Shown piece by piece: positions 44,460 to 54,513 of a stretch of 59,387 nucleotides of DNA. The notes beneath the pieces were generated by a model, which saw nothing but the letters and a program-made list of their open reading frames with translations, had not been told where the DNA came from and did not search any database. Source of the stretch: Erythrobacter sp. HI0063 (GTDB taxonomy: Bacteria; Pseudomonadota; Alphaproteobacteria; Sphingomonadales; Sphingomonadaceae); the NCBI RefSeq assembly GCF_001635685.1, contig NZ_LWFF01000070.1, positions 1 to 59,387 on the forward strand, written 5' to 3'. Both the position numbers and the translations under genes were made by a program. The first letter of the stretch is position 1, and every line of letters starts with the position of its first letter.

Positions 44460-47087
44460 ATGGCCGGCGGCGACACTCCGATGATGCAGCAATATCACGC
44501 GCTGAAGCGTCAGGCCGAAGGCGCGCTGCTTTTCTATCGCATGGGCGATTTCTTCGAGCTGTTCTTCGACGATGCGCGGCGCGCCGCCGCCATCCTCGAC
44601 ATCGCGCTGACCAGCCGGGGCGAGAGCGGGGGCGAACCCGTGCCGATGTGCGGCGTGCCGGTCCACGCTGCGGAAGGGCATCTGGCGCGGCTGATCAAGG
44701 CGGGCGAGCGGGTAGCGATCGCCGAGCAGGTCGAAACGCCGGACGAGGCCAAGGCACGGGCGAAACGCGAAGGAACGCCCAGTTCGAAGGCGCTGGTGGC
44801 GCGCGATATCGTCCGTTTCGTGACGGCGGGCACGCTGACCGAGGAAGCGCTGCTCGATCCGCGCAGCGCCAATGTGCTGGTGGCGCTGGCACCCCTGCGC
44901 GAGGCGGTGGGTATCGCGGCCTGCGATATTTCGACCGGGCGCATGGTGCTGGAAGACTGCGCGCCGGATGCGGTCGACGCCGCTCTGGCGCGGCTGGGCG
45001 CGCGTGAGGTTGTGGTGCCCGAAGACTGGGAGGGGGCGGCTTCCGATGCGACCCGGCGCGACCGGACAGAGTTCCGCAGCGAGGATGGCGAGGCGCGGCT
45101 GAAAGCGCTGCACGGGGTCGCCACACTGGATGGTATGGGCGATTTTTCGCGCCCCATGCTGGCCGCCGCCGCCGGACTGATCGCCTATCTCGACCATGCC
45201 GGGCGCGGCAATCTCCCGCTGCTGCTCCCCCCCGTCGCGCGCTCGGGCACGGCGCAACTGGCGATGGATGCGGCGACGCGGACCAGCCTCGAAATCCTCG
45301 AAGCGCAGAACGGCACGCGCGCGGGAAGCCTGCTCGCCTGCGTCGATCGATGTTCGACCGGGGCGGGATCGCGCCAATTGGCCGAAGATTTGTCCGCCCC
45401 GCTTGCCGAGCGGACCGCGATCGAAGCGCGCCTGCTCGCGGTGCGGCATCTGCACGACGATCCCCTTCTGCGCGCCGATCTGCGCGCGCTCCTGCGCGGG
45501 GCGCCCGATATCGGGCGCGCGCTCGGACGGCTGGTGGCGGGGCGCGGGAGCCCTCGCGATCTCGGTCAGATCCGCGACGGGCTGGCGGAGGCACGGCGCG
45601 TGCGCGACCTGTTGAGAAGTAGCGCCGATCTGCCCGCCCTGCTGGCGGACCAGGCCGGGCGGCTCGGCGGCCACGGCGCGCTGACCGACCATCTCGACCG
45701 CGCGCTCGTCCCCTCCCCGCCGACCGAGCGCGGCCAGGGCGGCTTTATCGCCAGCGGGTACGACCATGCGCTCGACGCCCTGCGCGACACGAGCGGCAAT
45801 GCGCGCCGCGCCATCGCTGCGCTCGAAGCGAAATATCGCGACGAGACCGGGACGCCCACGCTCAAGATCAAGCACAACAAGGTGCTGGGCTATTTCATCG
45901 AGGTTCCCGCCAAGCACGGCGACAAATTGATGGCAGCGGATAGCGGCTTCACCCACCGCCAGACCATGGCGGGCGCGGTGCGGTTCAATTCGCTGGGCCT
46001 CCACGAAGAGGCGACCCGCATTGCCGAGGCAGGCGCGCACGCTCTCGCCGCCGAAGACGCGCATTTCGAAACGCTGGTCGAAGAGGTCGTAGCGGCGCGC
46101 GAGGCCATCGCGGCGACGGCAGCGGCTCTCGCCCGCGTGGATGTCAGCGCGGCATTGGCAGAGCGCGCGGCGGAAGGCGGCTGGGCGCGGCCCGAAATCC
46201 TCGACGAACGTTGCCTCGACATAACAGGAGGCCGCCATCCGGTGGTGGAGGAAGCGCTGGCGAAGAGCGGCGACCGCTTCGTCGCCAATGATTGCACGCT
46301 CGGCCCCGACGATCGCCTGTGGCTGATCGGCGGGCCGAACATGGGCGGTAAGTCGACGTTCCTGCGGCAGAATGCGCTGATCCTCCTGCTGGCGCAGGCG
46401 GGCAGCTTCGTTCCGGCCGAAGCGGCCCGGATCGGCATTGCGGATCGGCTGTTCAGCCGCGTAGGCGCGTCGGACAATCTCGCACGCGGGCGCTCGACCT
46501 TCATGGTCGAGATGGTCGAAACCGCCGCCATCCTCGCCCAGGCGACGGATCGCAGCTTCGTCATCCTCGACGAGGTCGGGCGCGGCACATCGACCTATGA
46601 CGGGATGGCGCTGGCCTGGGCAGTGGTGGAGGCGGTGCACGAGACGCTCAAATGCCGCTGCCTGTTCGCGACGCATTATCACGAATTGTCGCGCCTTGCC
46701 GAAAACTGCGATGCGTTGAGCCTGCATCATGTGCGCGCGCGCGAGTGGAAGGGCGATCTCGTCCTGCTGCACGAACTTGCGCGCGGACCGGCCGATCGCA
46801 GCTACGGTATCGCCGTGGCGCGTCTGGCGGGCGTGCCGCCGCCGGTCCTGAAGCGCGCGAAATCGGTGCTCGACCGGCTGGAAAAGGCGCGCGAGAAGAC
46901 CGGCGGCCTGGCAGCGGGGCTCGGCGATCTGCCGCTGTTCGCCGCCATGGCCGAAGAGCCCGAACCCCGGCGCGACACGCTGCGGGACAGGCTCCTCGAA
47001 CTGGATCTGGATGCGCTCGCCCCGCGTGAGGCTCTCGACACGTTGTACGCGCTCAAAGCCGAAGCGGCGGCGGATACCGAATCGTAA
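44460..47087 (+). CDS. mutS: DNA mismatch repair protein MutS
   Basis: An 875-residue mismatch-recognition ATPase. The mismatch-wedging Phe-x-Glu is F31-F32-E33 (MGDFFELF). The clamp and lever regions follow, then the ABC-type ATPase: Walker [15 protein letters not shown] near residue 625, the signature STFMVEM, Walker [17 protein letters not shown] and the helix-turn-helix dimer region to the C-terminus. It lacks the mutL-type C-terminal extension. Initiation at ATG 44460 or ATG 44481 cannot be separated; neither has a strong ribosome site. Confidence 0.97.
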   Translation: MAGGDTPMMQQYHALKRQAEGALLFYRMGDFFELFFDDARRAAAILDIALTSRGESGGEPVPMCGVPVHAAEGHLARLIKAGERVAIAEQVETPDEAKARAKREGTPSSKALVARDIVRFVTAGTLTEEALLDPRSANVLVALAPLREAVGIAACDISTGRMVLEDCAPDAVDAALARLGAREVVVPEDWEGAASDATRRDRTEFRSEDGEARLKALHGVATLDGMGDFSRPMLAAAAGLIAYLDHAGRGNLPLLLPPVARSGTAQLAMDAATRTSLEILEAQNGTRAGSLLACVDRCSTGAGSRQLAEDLSAPLAERTAIEARLLAVRHLHDDPLLRADLRALLRGAPDIGRALGRLVAGRGSPRDLGQIRDGLAEARRVRDLLRSSADLPALLADQAGRLGGHGALTDHLDRALVPSPPTERGQGGFIASGYDHALDALRDTSGNARRAIAALEAKYRDETGTPTLKIKHNKVLGYFIEVPAKHGDKLMAADSGFTHRQTMAGAVRFNSLGLHEEATRIAEAGAHALAAEDAHFETLVEEVVAAREAIAATAAALARVDVSAALAERAAEGGWARPEILDERCLDITGGRHPVVEEALAKSGDRFVANDCTLGPDDRLWLIGGPNMGGKSTFLRQNALILLLAQAGSFVPAEAARIGIADRLFSRVGASDNLARGRSTFMVEMVETAAILAQATDRSFVILDEVGRGTSTYDGMALAWAVVEAVHETLKCRCLFATHYHELSRLAENCDALSLHHVRAREWKGDLVLLHELARGPADRSYGIAVARLAGVPPPVLKRAKSVLDRLEKAREKTGGLAAGLGDLPLFAAMAEEPEPRRDTLRDRLLELDLDALAPREALDTLYALKAEAAADTES

Positions 47088-47113
47088 GGGCTCGCCGATA
47101 GTGTCGGGTCACT

Positions 47114-47503
47114 ATGGACGGCATTCTGCAAACGCACGGAAAGGCGCTCGCCGGGATCGGAGCGATCCTGGCCCTCGTCGTGGTCATGGTCGGCGAAGAG
47201 GATTCGCCCGGCGTCCTCAGCAAGGTGCAGGAACAGGCCGAGGCCCAGAAGGCCAGCGGCACGATGCCCAAGCCCGCATGGTACAGCCCCGAACCACCTC
47301 CGCCACCCGCAGCAAGCTTGCCCACGCGGTCGGATGGGCTCGAACGGCGGATCGAAGCGCCCGCCTTTCAAGCGCCGGGGCCCGTTTTCACGCCGCCTGC
47401 GTCAATGGGGCTTGACCCGTCCGGCTTCAATCAGACGAACGAGCGCATACCCCCGCGCACGCTCGACCCCAAGGACGCAAGGCCCACAGAGCCGAACAAC
47501 TAG
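47114..47503 (+). CDS. Small single-pass membrane protein, Pro-rich
   Basis: A 129-residue protein with one N-terminal hydrophobic helix (LAGIGAILALVVVMVG) and a Pro-rich tail (SPEPPPPPAASLP). It starts 26 bases after mutS on the same strand. No family is recognised; probably a lineage-specific envelope protein. Confidence 0.65.
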   Translation: MDGILQTHGKALAGIGAILALVVVMVGEEDSPGVLSKVQEQAEAQKASGTMPKPAWYSPEPPPPPAASLPTRSDGLERRIEAPAFQAPGPVFTPPASMGLDPSGFNQTNERIPPRTLDPKDARPTEPNN

Positions 47504-47512
47504 GCTAGAGGA

Positions 47513-47896
47513 TCAAGTCCCGTCGCCGCGCAGGCCGTCGAGCTTCTTGTCCTTGCCATATTTGTCGACATTGTCGTCGTGATTGGGCTCGCCTTTATAC
47601 GCGTCCATATCGACCCGGCCCGAGCTTTCCATGTCGCGCATGTGATCGACGGTATCCTGCGTCGAATCGCCCATGAGGCCCGAAGAATTGTCGCTCTTCA
47701 CGCTTTCGGTCGGGCTGCCGGTCTTCGGCGTCAGCTCCTGTGCGTCCTGCGCGATCTCCTGCGCCTGTGCGCGGTGATCGTCCTGCTCGTCATTATGCGT
47801 TTCGGGCGCGAGATCGGCCTGGCGCGCTTCCTGGCTTTCGCCGACGCCATCGACCTTCAGCGGATTGTCGGGATTGCTGTTCTTCGTATCGCTCAT
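47513..47896 (-). CDS. Small acidic hydrophilic protein, hypothetical
   Basis: A 127-residue, very hydrophilic protein rich in Asp, Gln, Glu and Ser, without Cys, signal or membrane helix. It is probably largely disordered (DEQDDHRAQAQEIAQDAQEL). AAGGAGAATTTCCGCG precedes the ATG. The composition is reminiscent of stress or desiccation proteins but gives no function. Confidence 0.7.
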   Translation of the reverse strand: MSDTKNSNPDNPLKVDGVGESQEARQADLAPETHNDEQDDHRAQAQEIAQDAQELTPKTGSPTESVKSDNSSGLMGDSTQDTVDHMRDMESSGRVDMDAYKGEPNHDDNVDKYGKDKKLDGLRGDGT

Positions 47897-47961
47897 CGCG
47901 GAAATTCTCCTTTCCGTCTGAACGAGCGGGCGCACTCGCGCGTTCCCGCACCGATGACCAA

Positions 47962-48834
47962 TCACCGCGTCGGAACGGGTTCCTCGCCCGAATAATCGTA
48001 GAAGCCGCGCCCGGTCTTGCGGCCGAGCCAGCCGGCTTCGACATATTTCACCAGCAGCGGCGCGGGCCGGTACTTGGTGTCGCCCGTCGTTTCGTGAAGT
48101 ACGCGGATGATGTCGAGACAGGTGTCGAGCCCGACGAAATCGGCCAGTTGCAGCGGACCCATCGGATGGTTCAGGCCGAGGCGGCAGCCCTTGTCGATAT
48201 CCGCGATCCCCGCCGTGGACTGGCCCAATACGAACACCGCCTCGTTTATCATCGGCAAGAGAATGCGATTGACGACGAAACCGGGCTCGTCCTGGCTCAG
48301 CACCACTTCCTTGCCCAGCGCGCGAGCGAAGGCGCAGGTCCGTTCGGTGACGGTCTCGTTCGTCGCCAGCCCCGGAATGACCTCGATCAGCTGCATCACC
48401 GGCACCGGGTTGAAGAAGTGCAGGCCGATGAACCGAGCCGGATCGGGCGCGTAATTCGCCATACGGGTAATCGGGATGGAGCTGGTGTTCGACGCCATGA
48501 TCGCGTCCGCCGCCAGCCGCTCGCCAGCCTTTTCGAAGATCGCCTTCTTGACCGCTTCCTTCTCGGTCGCGGCTTCGATGATCAGATCGGCCTGCTCCAT
48601 CGGCGCGTAATCCGCCACCGCCTCGATCCGGGCGAGCGTCGCTTCCGCGTCCGCGATTTCGAGCTTGCCCTTGCCGACCAGCCTGCCGAGCGCCTTGTCG
48701 ATGCCGCCGCGCGCCTTTTCCGCCGTGGCGAGGTCGATATCGGCGAGGAGCACCTTCATGCCATGCGCGGCCACGGTCTGGGCGATGCCCGAACCCATCT
48801 GGCCCGCACCGATAACGGCGACTGTATCGATCAT
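47962..48834 (-). CDS. 3-hydroxybutyryl-CoA dehydrogenase
   Basis: A 290-residue NAD(P)-dependent enzyme that interconverts acetoacetyl-CoA and 3-hydroxybutyryl-CoA. It has the Rossmann loop [13 protein letters not shown], catalytic His in [11 protein letters not shown], Ser/Asn in ASNTSSI, and the C-terminal helical domain [12 protein letters not shown]. Length is normal for the family. AGGA lies about ten bases before the ATG. It is likely part of polyhydroxybutyrate or fatty-acid metabolism. Confidence 0.95.
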   Translation of the reverse strand: MIDTVAVIGAGQMGSGIAQTVAAHGMKVLLADIDLATAEKARGGIDKALGRLVGKGKLEIADAEATLARIEAVADYAPMEQADLIIEAATEKEAVKKAIFEKAGERLAADAIMASNTSSIPITRMANYAPDPARFIGLHFFNPVPVMQLIEVIPGLATNETVTERTCAFARALGKEVVLSQDEPGFVVNRILLPMINEAVFVLGQSTAGIADIDKGCRLGLNHPMGPLQLADFVGLDTCLDIIRVLHETTGDTKYRPAPLLVKYVEAGWLGRKTGRGFYDYSGEEPVPTR

Positions 48835-48905
48835 GACTGCTTTATCCTCGCAACTGCAACAATCGCGCTGCACTAGCGAAGGACGAAAGGATTTGCCAGC
48901 GGCGC

Positions 48906-49484
48906 CTAGCGGTTGGCGCCCGGCACCCATTTGACGTCTGCCCGGCCCTGCTCATTGGCAAGGCGCGCGGCGACGAAGAGATAGTCCGAGAGGCGGTTGA
49001 TATAGGCGAGCGCCTGGGGATTGACCGCGTCCTCTTTCGAAAGCGCGACCACCGACCGTTCGGCCCGGCGCACGATTGCGCGCGCCAGATGGAGGCGTGC
49101 GGCGCTCTCGCTGCCGCCCGGAAGGACGAAACTGGTCAGCGGCTCGAGCTGCGCGGTCGCCGCGTCGATGGCCTGTTCGAGCCATGCGACTTGGCCCGCA
49201 ACCACGCGCAGCACCATGTCGGATGGCTCGAAATCCTCGCCTTCACCGGCAGGCGTCGCGAGATCGGCTCCGAGATCGAACAGGTCGTTCTGGATGCGAA
49301 AGAGAGCGTCGGCCCGATCCGTCTCGCCAAGCGCGGCAGCAGCAAGGCCGATGGCGCTGTTCGCCTCGTCCACATCGCCGACTGCGACCATGCGCGCGCT
49401 GTGCTTGGGTGCGCGCGATCCGTCGACGAGGCCCGTGGTGCCGTCGTCACCGGTACGGGTGTAGATCTTGTTCAGTTTTACCAT
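48906..49484 (-). CDS. Cob(I)alamin adenosyltransferase, PduO type
   Basis: A 192-residue enzyme that makes adenosylcobalamin from ATP and cob(I)alamin. The ATP-binding N-terminus [14 protein letters not shown] and the helix motif [15 protein letters not shown], with [12 protein letters not shown] at the end, are characteristic of PduO/MMAB-type enzymes. It lies in a leftward cluster with the HIG1-domain and GluQRS genes upstream and the dehydrogenase gene downstream. Confidence 0.94.
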   Translation of the reverse strand: MVKLNKIYTRTGDDGTTGLVDGSRAPKHSARMVAVGDVDEANSAIGLAAAALGETDRADALFRIQNDLFDLGADLATPAGEGEDFEPSDMVLRVVAGQVAWLEQAIDAATAQLEPLTSFVLPGGSESAARLHLARAIVRRAERSVVALSKEDAVNPQALAYINRLSDYLFVAARLANEQGRADVKWVPGANR

Positions 49485-49500
49485 CGGTTGGAGCGTGCGA

Positions 49501-49731
49501 TCAGCGCGTGGCTGCGAGCAGGATCGCGACCACCACGACTGCGAGCGCCTGATACTTGATGCGGTTGAACATCATCTTGTTCTGCAGCAACTGCATATCG
49601 GTCGCCGTTTCGCCCTGCCCGGTCTCCAGATCGATCTTGGTGGTTTTCAGGAACGCCACCACTCCGCGGATCAGCGAGAACAGGGTCAGTCCCATGAGGA
49701 CGACGAGAACGAGGACGAGGAATGTTGTCAT
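49501..49731 (-). CDS. HIG1-domain small membrane protein
   Basis: A 76-residue protein with two hydrophobic helices (TTFLVLVLVVLMGLTLFSLI and YQALAVVVVAILLAA) around a polar loop holding NKMMFNRIKYQ, the HIG1-family motif. Relatives in alphaproteobacteria and mitochondria associate with respiratory oxidases. GGAG lies four bases before the ATG. Confidence 0.85.
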   Translation of the reverse strand: MTTFLVLVLVVLMGLTLFSLIRGVVAFLKTTKIDLETGQGETATDMQLLQNKMMFNRIKYQALAVVVVAILLAATR

Positions 49732-49743
49732 GATGCTCCAAAT

Positions 49744-50571
49744 CTAGGGATTGCCGAGCGAAATTCCAGCCGGAAATCGGTGCAAGCGCAGTTGCTCGGC
49801 AAGCAACAGTCCATTCTCGCCCGCCGCGCGCCGGTCCGCCAGCGAAGGCGAACCGCGCCGTTTTGCAAGCTTTTGGCCGCTTTCGTCGAGCAGCAGCCGA
49901 TGATGGTCCCAGCGCGGGACCGGCAGGTCGAGCAGGGCCTGGAGCAGGCGGTGGATATGCGTCGCTTCGAAAAGGTCCGTGCCGCGCGTGACCAGCGTAA
50001 TCCCGTCCGCCGCATCGTCCAGCGTGGCGGCGAGATGGTAGCTGGCGGGTTCGTCCTTCCTGACGAGGACGACATCGCCCACCATTTCCGGCTGCGCCGG
50101 AACCGCGCCCGCGCGCGCATCGAACCATGACAGAGGACCGGTGCGTGCGAGCGCCGCAGTCACGTCCAGCCGCCAGGAAACCGGGCGCCCCGGCACCGGT
50201 CCGTGCCTGCGGCAGCGCCCGCCATAGATCGCCCCCATCGCGCTTTTGCCCGGCGCGTCCGCCGCGATTTCGGCGCGCGTGCACGAACAGGGGTAGAGCA
50301 GGCCCGAATCGCGCAAATGCGCCGCCGCCGCCTCGTAATGTGCGAGCCGCGCGGATTGCGGCGCGACCTCCTCCCAAGTCAGGCCCAGCCAGTCGAGATC
50401 GGCCCGGAAGGCGTCGGCCAATTCGGAGCGCGAGCGGGCGCCGTCGATATCCTCGATCCGCAGCAGGAACCGACCGCCCTCGCCCGCCAGATCCCGCGCG
50501 GTGATCGCCGAAAAGGCATGGCCGAGATGAAGCGGCCCGTTGGGACTGGGGGCGAAGCGCGTGACCGGCAT
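49744..50571 (-). CDS. gluQ: Glutamyl-Q tRNA(Asp) synthetase
   Basis: A 275-residue truncated glutamyl-tRNA-synthetase paralogue that attaches Glu to queuosine-34 of tRNA(Asp). The class I motifs are RFAPSPNGPLHLGHA (HIGH) and KLAKRRGS (KMSKS). The zinc-type insert has YPCSCTRAEI. It lacks the anticodon-binding half of GltX, as this family does. It forms a cluster with the HIG1 and adenosyltransferase genes. Confidence 0.95.
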   Translation of the reverse strand: MPVTRFAPSPNGPLHLGHAFSAITARDLAGEGGRFLLRIEDIDGARSRSELADAFRADLDWLGLTWEEVAPQSARLAHYEAAAAHLRDSGLLYPCSCTRAEIAADAPGKSAMGAIYGGRCRRHGPVPGRPVSWRLDVTAALARTGPLSWFDARAGAVPAQPEMVGDVVLVRKDEPASYHLAATLDDAADGITLVTRGTDLFEATHIHRLLQALLDLPVPRWDHHRLLLDESGQKLAKRRGSPSLADRRAAGENGLLLAEQLRLHRFPAGISLGNP

Positions 50572-50723
50572 GGCGGCACTTTATACGCTGACGCGGAGGG
50601 ACGCCATCGCAACGAGGATGGGACAAGTCTGTGGATAGGCTGTCCGTAACAGGCTTGACGCTTTTTCCTGCGAGTGCATTCTCCAACGCATCGGGGAGGA
50701 GCGCGTGATCGTGTCAGGTACCC

Positions 50724-51332
50724 ATGTTTAAGAGCGAGCTGCTCGAACGGGCGGCACGGTTCCGCAGCGCCGGAGACGATCCGACGCGGAACCTGCAATC
50801 CTGCCCCAGCCTGGTGCTGAATGCAGATTACACGCCTTTATCCTACTACCCGCTCAGCCTGTGGCCGTGGCAGACTGCGATCAAGGCGATCTTCCTCGAC
50901 CGGGTGGACGTGATCGCGAGTTACGAGCGCGAGGTCCATTCGCCCAATCTCGACATGAAGATCCCGAGCGTGATCGCGCTCAAGCAATATGTGAAGCCGT
51001 CCGAATTTCCCGCCTTTACGCGCTTCAACCTGTTCCTGCGCGATCGCTTCGCGTGCCAGTTCTGCGGCAGCCAGGCGAACCTCACCTTCGACCATGTCCT
51101 GCCCCGGCGGCTTGGCGGCAAGACGAGCTGGGAAAATATCGCCACCGCCTGCGCGCCCTGCAACATGAAGAAGGGCGGGCGCACGCCGAAACAGGCGGGC
51201 ATGCAGCTTTACGCCGAACCCATCCGGCCGACCCACTGGCAATTGCAGCAGCACGGCAAGGCCTTCCCTCCGAACTATCTCCACGAGACCTGGCGGGACT
51301 GGCTCTATTGGGACATCGAACTGGAAGAATAG
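50724..51332 (+). CDS. HNH endonuclease family protein
   Basis: A 202-residue protein with a central HNH/zinc motif: CQFCG, then FDHVLPRRLGGKTSWENIATACAPCNMKKGGR (shown in part, residues about 112-155), giving His, Asn and two Cys pairs. Conserved N-terminal NADYTPLSYYPLSLWPW is typical of this bacterial housekeeping HNH group. AGGTACCC precedes the ATG. The DNA substrate and role are unknown. Confidence 0.92.
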   Translation: MFKSELLERAARFRSAGDDPTRNLQSCPSLVLNADYTPLSYYPLSLWPWQTAIKAIFLDRVDVIASYEREVHSPNLDMKIPSVIALKQYVKPSEFPAFTRFNLFLRDRFACQFCGSQANLTFDHVLPRRLGGKTSWENIATACAPCNMKKGGRTPKQAGMQLYAEPIRPTHWQLQQHGKAFPPNYLHETWRDWLYWDIELEE

Positions 51333-51366
51333 CGGGCGGGAGGGCTTGTCGCTTGCTCATATCGCC

Positions 51367-51406
51367 AAAAAACAAAGGCGGCGCCGGTCCCAAGACCGAC
51401 GCCGCC
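51367..51406 (-). terminator. Intrinsic terminator after a lipoprotein gene
   Basis: A GC-rich stem (GGCGGCG...CGCCGCC with inner GGTC/GACC) is followed on the minus strand by TTTGTTTTTT. It lies 39 bases after the lipoprotein stop codon. Confidence 0.9.
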
Positions 51407-51444
51407 CGAATGCTTCGACCTGCCGGATCGGCAGGACGCAAGGC

Positions 51445-51717
51445 TTACTGCGCGGTGGTGTCCGCACCGGCTTCCACGGCGTCTTCCGCCTGGTCGCCCA
51501 TTTCGCCCATGGCGTCGGCCTGCGCGTCGAGAGCTTCTTCCTGCGCTTCGTTGCCCTGAGCTTCGGCGAGGTCGGCCTGCTCTTCGAGCACGTCTTCACC
51601 GGCTTCGTACTGCTGCTCGACCAGGTCTTCCTGAGCTTCCTGCTCGCTTTCGGCGCAACCGCCGAGAGCCGCGAACGCGAAAGCCGAAGCGACGAGAGCG
51701 ATTTTGTTGAACTTCAT
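51445..51717 (-). CDS. Small acidic lipoprotein, hypothetical
   Basis: A 90-residue lipoprotein: signal ending ALGGC (C21 lipid-modified), then a mature chain almost entirely of Glu, Asp, Ala and Gln (EEQADLAEAQGNEAQEEAL) that looks helical and highly negative. It has its own strong terminator. Abundant small lipoproteins of this kind are common in sphingomonads; function unknown. Confidence 0.8.
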   Translation of the reverse strand: MKFNKIALVASAFAFAALGGCAESEQEAQEDLVEQQYEAGEDVLEEQADLAEAQGNEAQEEALDAQADAMGEMGDQAEDAVEAGADTTAQ

Positions 51718-51852
51718 GAAAATTCCCCTTTAATCCTGTCGATACTGACGGATGCCGTAAATGTGGCGAAATTAAGATACTTAGTCAAACGGGAAAAGCA
51801 TGGCTTGCGGTGAAGCGATGGCGCGCACCCTTTCGAACCTCTACCAGATTCG

Positions 51853-53070
51853 TCAGGTCACGGCGGATCGTTCGCTGAATTCGGCGCGCTTCCATTCGCC
51901 GGTCTCCAGCACTTCGGCCAGATGCCGCGCCGCTTCGGCCATGTCCTCGAACCGGAGATAGGCCGGCGCGAAACCGAGCCGCAGAATGTCCGGATCGCGG
52001 AAATCCCCGATCACGCCGCGCGCGATCAGGGCTTGGCTGAGCGCGTAGGCGTTTTCATGGGCAAAGCTCAGATGGCTGCCGCGCCGCTTCGGATCGTCGG
52101 GGCTTACCAGCTCAAGGTCGATTCCCCGATCCGCAAGACATTCGCGGAAGAATTCGGAAAGCGCCTGCGATTTTTCATGAAGCCGTCCGACCCCGATCTC
52201 GGCGATCAGGTCGACACCGACTTCGAGGGCCGACAGTCCCAGGATCGGCGGCGTGCCGCATAACAGGCGATCGGTGCCGGGGGCGGGCGTATAATCGTCC
52301 AGAAATTCGAAGGGTTTGGCATGGCCCATCCAGCCCGTCAGCGGCTGGGCCAGCGCATCGTGATGACGCTGAGCGACATAAGCGAAGGCAGGCGCGCCGG
52401 GGCCGCCGTTCAGATATTTGTACCCGCAGCCGACCGCGAAATCCGCCCCGCACCCATCGAGATCGACCGGCATCGCGCCGACAGAATGCGACAGATCCCA
52501 CAGCACAAGCGCGCCCGCCGCGTGCGCGGCTTCCGTAAGCGCGGCCATGTCGAAAACCTCGCCGGTCTTGTAATGGGTGTGGGTCAGAAGCAGCAAAGCG
52601 ACATCCCCGTCGAGCGCTTCTGCCACCCGGTCGCGTTCGGCCAGGCGGCGTTGGGCGAGGCCCTGCCGTTCGAGGCCTTCGATCATGTAGAGGTCGGTCG
52701 GGAAATTGCCCGGCTCGCTCAGCACAACCTTGCGGCCGGGCTGCATCTTCAGCGCCGCCGCGATCAGCTTGAACAGGTTCACGCTGACCGTATCGCAGGC
52801 GATCACCTCGTGCGGCGCGGCCCCGATCAAGGGCGCGATCTTGCCGCCGATGCGTTGCGGCATCACGATCCAGTCGGCGGTGTTCCAGCTGCCGATGAGA
52901 TCGCGGCCCCATTCATGCGCGACCACTTCGGCGATGCGCGCAGGCGTGTCCTTCGGCAGGCAGCCTAGCGAATTGCCGTCGAGATAGATCGTGTCTTCGG
53001 GCAGGACGAAGCGGTCGCGATAGCTCGCCAGCGGATCGGCGGCGTCGAGCTCTCTTGCGCGGTCGAACAT
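51853..53070 (-). CDS. kynU: Kynureninase
   Basis: A 405-residue PLP enzyme that cleaves kynurenine to anthranilate and alanine. Motifs: YLDGNSLGCLP near the N-terminus, LLLTHTHYKTGEVFDM, LWDLSHSVGAMPVDL, and the PLP-Lys in GCGYKYLNGGPGAPAF. The start ATG 53070 shares one base with the kynB stop codon, so the gene is last in a kynA-kynB-kynU operon. Confidence 0.96.
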   Translation of the reverse strand: MFDRARELDAADPLASYRDRFVLPEDTIYLDGNSLGCLPKDTPARIAEVVAHEWGRDLIGSWNTADWIVMPQRIGGKIAPLIGAAPHEVIACDTVSVNLFKLIAAALKMQPGRKVVLSEPGNFPTDLYMIEGLERQGLAQRRLAERDRVAEALDGDVALLLLTHTHYKTGEVFDMAALTEAAHAAGALVLWDLSHSVGAMPVDLDGCGADFAVGCGYKYLNGGPGAPAFAYVAQRHHDALAQPLTGWMGHAKPFEFLDDYTPAPGTDRLLCGTPPILGLSALEVGVDLIAEIGVGRLHEKSQALSEFFRECLADRGIDLELVSPDDPKRRGSHLSFAHENAYALSQALIARGVIGDFRDPDILRLGFAPAYLRFEDMAEAARHLAEVLETGEWKRAEFSERSAVT

Positions 53071-53699
53071 CAGGCCAGACCTCTCAGAATGGCGCGGCAC
53101 AGGCCGGCATCCCCACCTGCGACTTTCAGCGGCAGGGCAATCAGTTCGTAGCGCCCCTCCGGCACGTCATCCAGAACGAGCCCTTCGAGGATACGCAGAT
53201 CGTGGTCCAGCACCGCGAGATGCGCGGCCATGGTCTTGCTGTCCTGCGGATCGACGCTGGGCGCATCGGTGCCGATCAGGCGGACGCCCTGAAGCGCGAG
53301 CCATTCCACCGTCTCCGGCGCGATCGGCAGCCAGTCGCTGCGCCATTGATCATGCGGGAATGCATCCCAGGTGCGGAACAGCACGCGATCCGCGCTGTCG
53401 ATATGCGGCAGATCGCCGATGTCGATCTCGTTCGAAACGCCGCGCGCATCGATCACGAGACATTCGCCCAGATAGGGCGACAGATCCATATCGCCTGCGT
53501 CCAGCCCATCCGCCGCATAATGCAGCGGCGCGTCGGCATGCGTGCCCGAATGCGTGCTCAACGTCATGCGAGCGACATTGACGGGCGAGCCGTCCTCCAT
53601 CTTCCAGGTCCGCTCCAACGAAAACGCCGTATCGCCCGGCCAGACCGGCAGATCGGGCCGCAATGTCTGCGAGATGTCCCAGATGCGCCGTTCGCTCAT
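53070..53699 (-). CDS. kynB: Arylformamidase (kynurenine formamidase)
   Basis: A 209-residue metal-dependent cyclase-fold enzyme that hydrolyses N-formylkynurenine. The metal-binding motif HSGTHADAPLHY is present, with WDISQTLRPDLPVWPGD at the start and IGTDAPSVDPQDS later. It overlaps kynA by four bases (ATGA) and kynU by one. Confidence 0.96.
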   Translation of the reverse strand: MSERRIWDISQTLRPDLPVWPGDTAFSLERTWKMEDGSPVNVARMTLSTHSGTHADAPLHYAADGLDAGDMDLSPYLGECLVIDARGVSNEIDIGDLPHIDSADRVLFRTWDAFPHDQWRSDWLPIAPETVEWLALQGVRLIGTDAPSVDPQDSKTMAAHLAVLDHDLRILEGLVLDDVPEGRYELIALPLKVAGGDAGLCRAILRGLA

Positions 53700-54487
53700 A
53701 TCGCGGTCCTCACACTGAGCAGTTCGGGGAAGAAGGCCTGCTTCAATACGCCCGCCAGATAGGGCACGCCGGGCGTTCCCCCGGTGCCCTTCTTGAAGCC
53801 GATGATGCGCTCCACGGTCTTCAGATGGCCGAAGCGCCAGCGCTGGAAATGATATTCGAGATCGACCAGCTTTTCGGCGAGTTCGTAGAGATCCCAGAAA
53901 TCCTGCGGATTGCGATAGATCGCGGCCCAGGCCGCTTCGACCGCCTCGCTATGGTCCCAGCTGTCGGTGTGATCGCGGGCCAGCACGCTATCGGGAATGG
54001 CGAAGCCGCGCCGGGCCAGCAAGGCCACGACTTCGGCATAGATGCTCGGTCGGCCCAGCTCTGCACGCAGGCTTTCGGCCACTTGCGGCACTGCCTCGTG
54101 CATCGTCACCATGTCCGGATTGCGCCCGCCGAGGAGGAATTCCATCATCCGGTACTGCGCGCTCTGAAACCCGCTCGATCCGCCCAGATGCGGGCGGACG
54201 GTCGAATAATCGTGCGGGGTCATGGTGCTCAGCACGTCCCAGCTCTGGATCAATTGCCCCTGCGCGCGGGCTACGCGGGCCAGCATCTTGAAGGCCGGGC
54301 GCAGATCGTCCGCGATCACGCATTCGCGCGCTTCGTGCAATTCGTGCAGGCATAGCTTCAGCCACAATTCGCTGGCCTGGTGAACGATGATAAACAGCAT
54401 CTCGTCATGCGCGCCCGATACCGGGTGCTGCGCCGCGAGGATGCGGTCGAGATCGAGATAGGAGGAGTATGTTACGTCTTGCGCCAT
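53696..54487 (-). CDS. kynA: Tryptophan 2,3-dioxygenase
   Basis: A 263-residue haem dioxygenase that opens the indole ring of tryptophan. The family blocks are DEMLFIIVHQASELWLKL, SGFQSAQYRMMEFLLGG and YHFQRWRFGHLKTVERIIGFKKGTGGTPGV (in part), which supplies the haem-ligating His. ATG 54487 gives the usual N-terminus (MAQDVTYSSYL). First gene of the kyn operon. Confidence 0.96.
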   Translation of the reverse strand: MAQDVTYSSYLDLDRILAAQHPVSGAHDEMLFIIVHQASELWLKLCLHELHEARECVIADDLRPAFKMLARVARAQGQLIQSWDVLSTMTPHDYSTVRPHLGGSSGFQSAQYRMMEFLLGGRNPDMVTMHEAVPQVAESLRAELGRPSIYAEVVALLARRGFAIPDSVLARDHTDSWDHSEAVEAAWAAIYRNPQDFWDLYELAEKLVDLEYHFQRWRFGHLKTVERIIGFKKGTGGTPGVPYLAGVLKQAFFPELLSVRTAI

Positions 54488-54513
54488 GCTCCCGAGCCCT
54501 AGCGGGCGCCGCC

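Noticed and set aside
44388-46772. A 794-codon leftward open frame inside mutS
   Set aside because: It is antisense to a complete MutS with all motifs; its composition (His, Arg, Gln-rich, no domain) is that of a GC-rich shadow frame.
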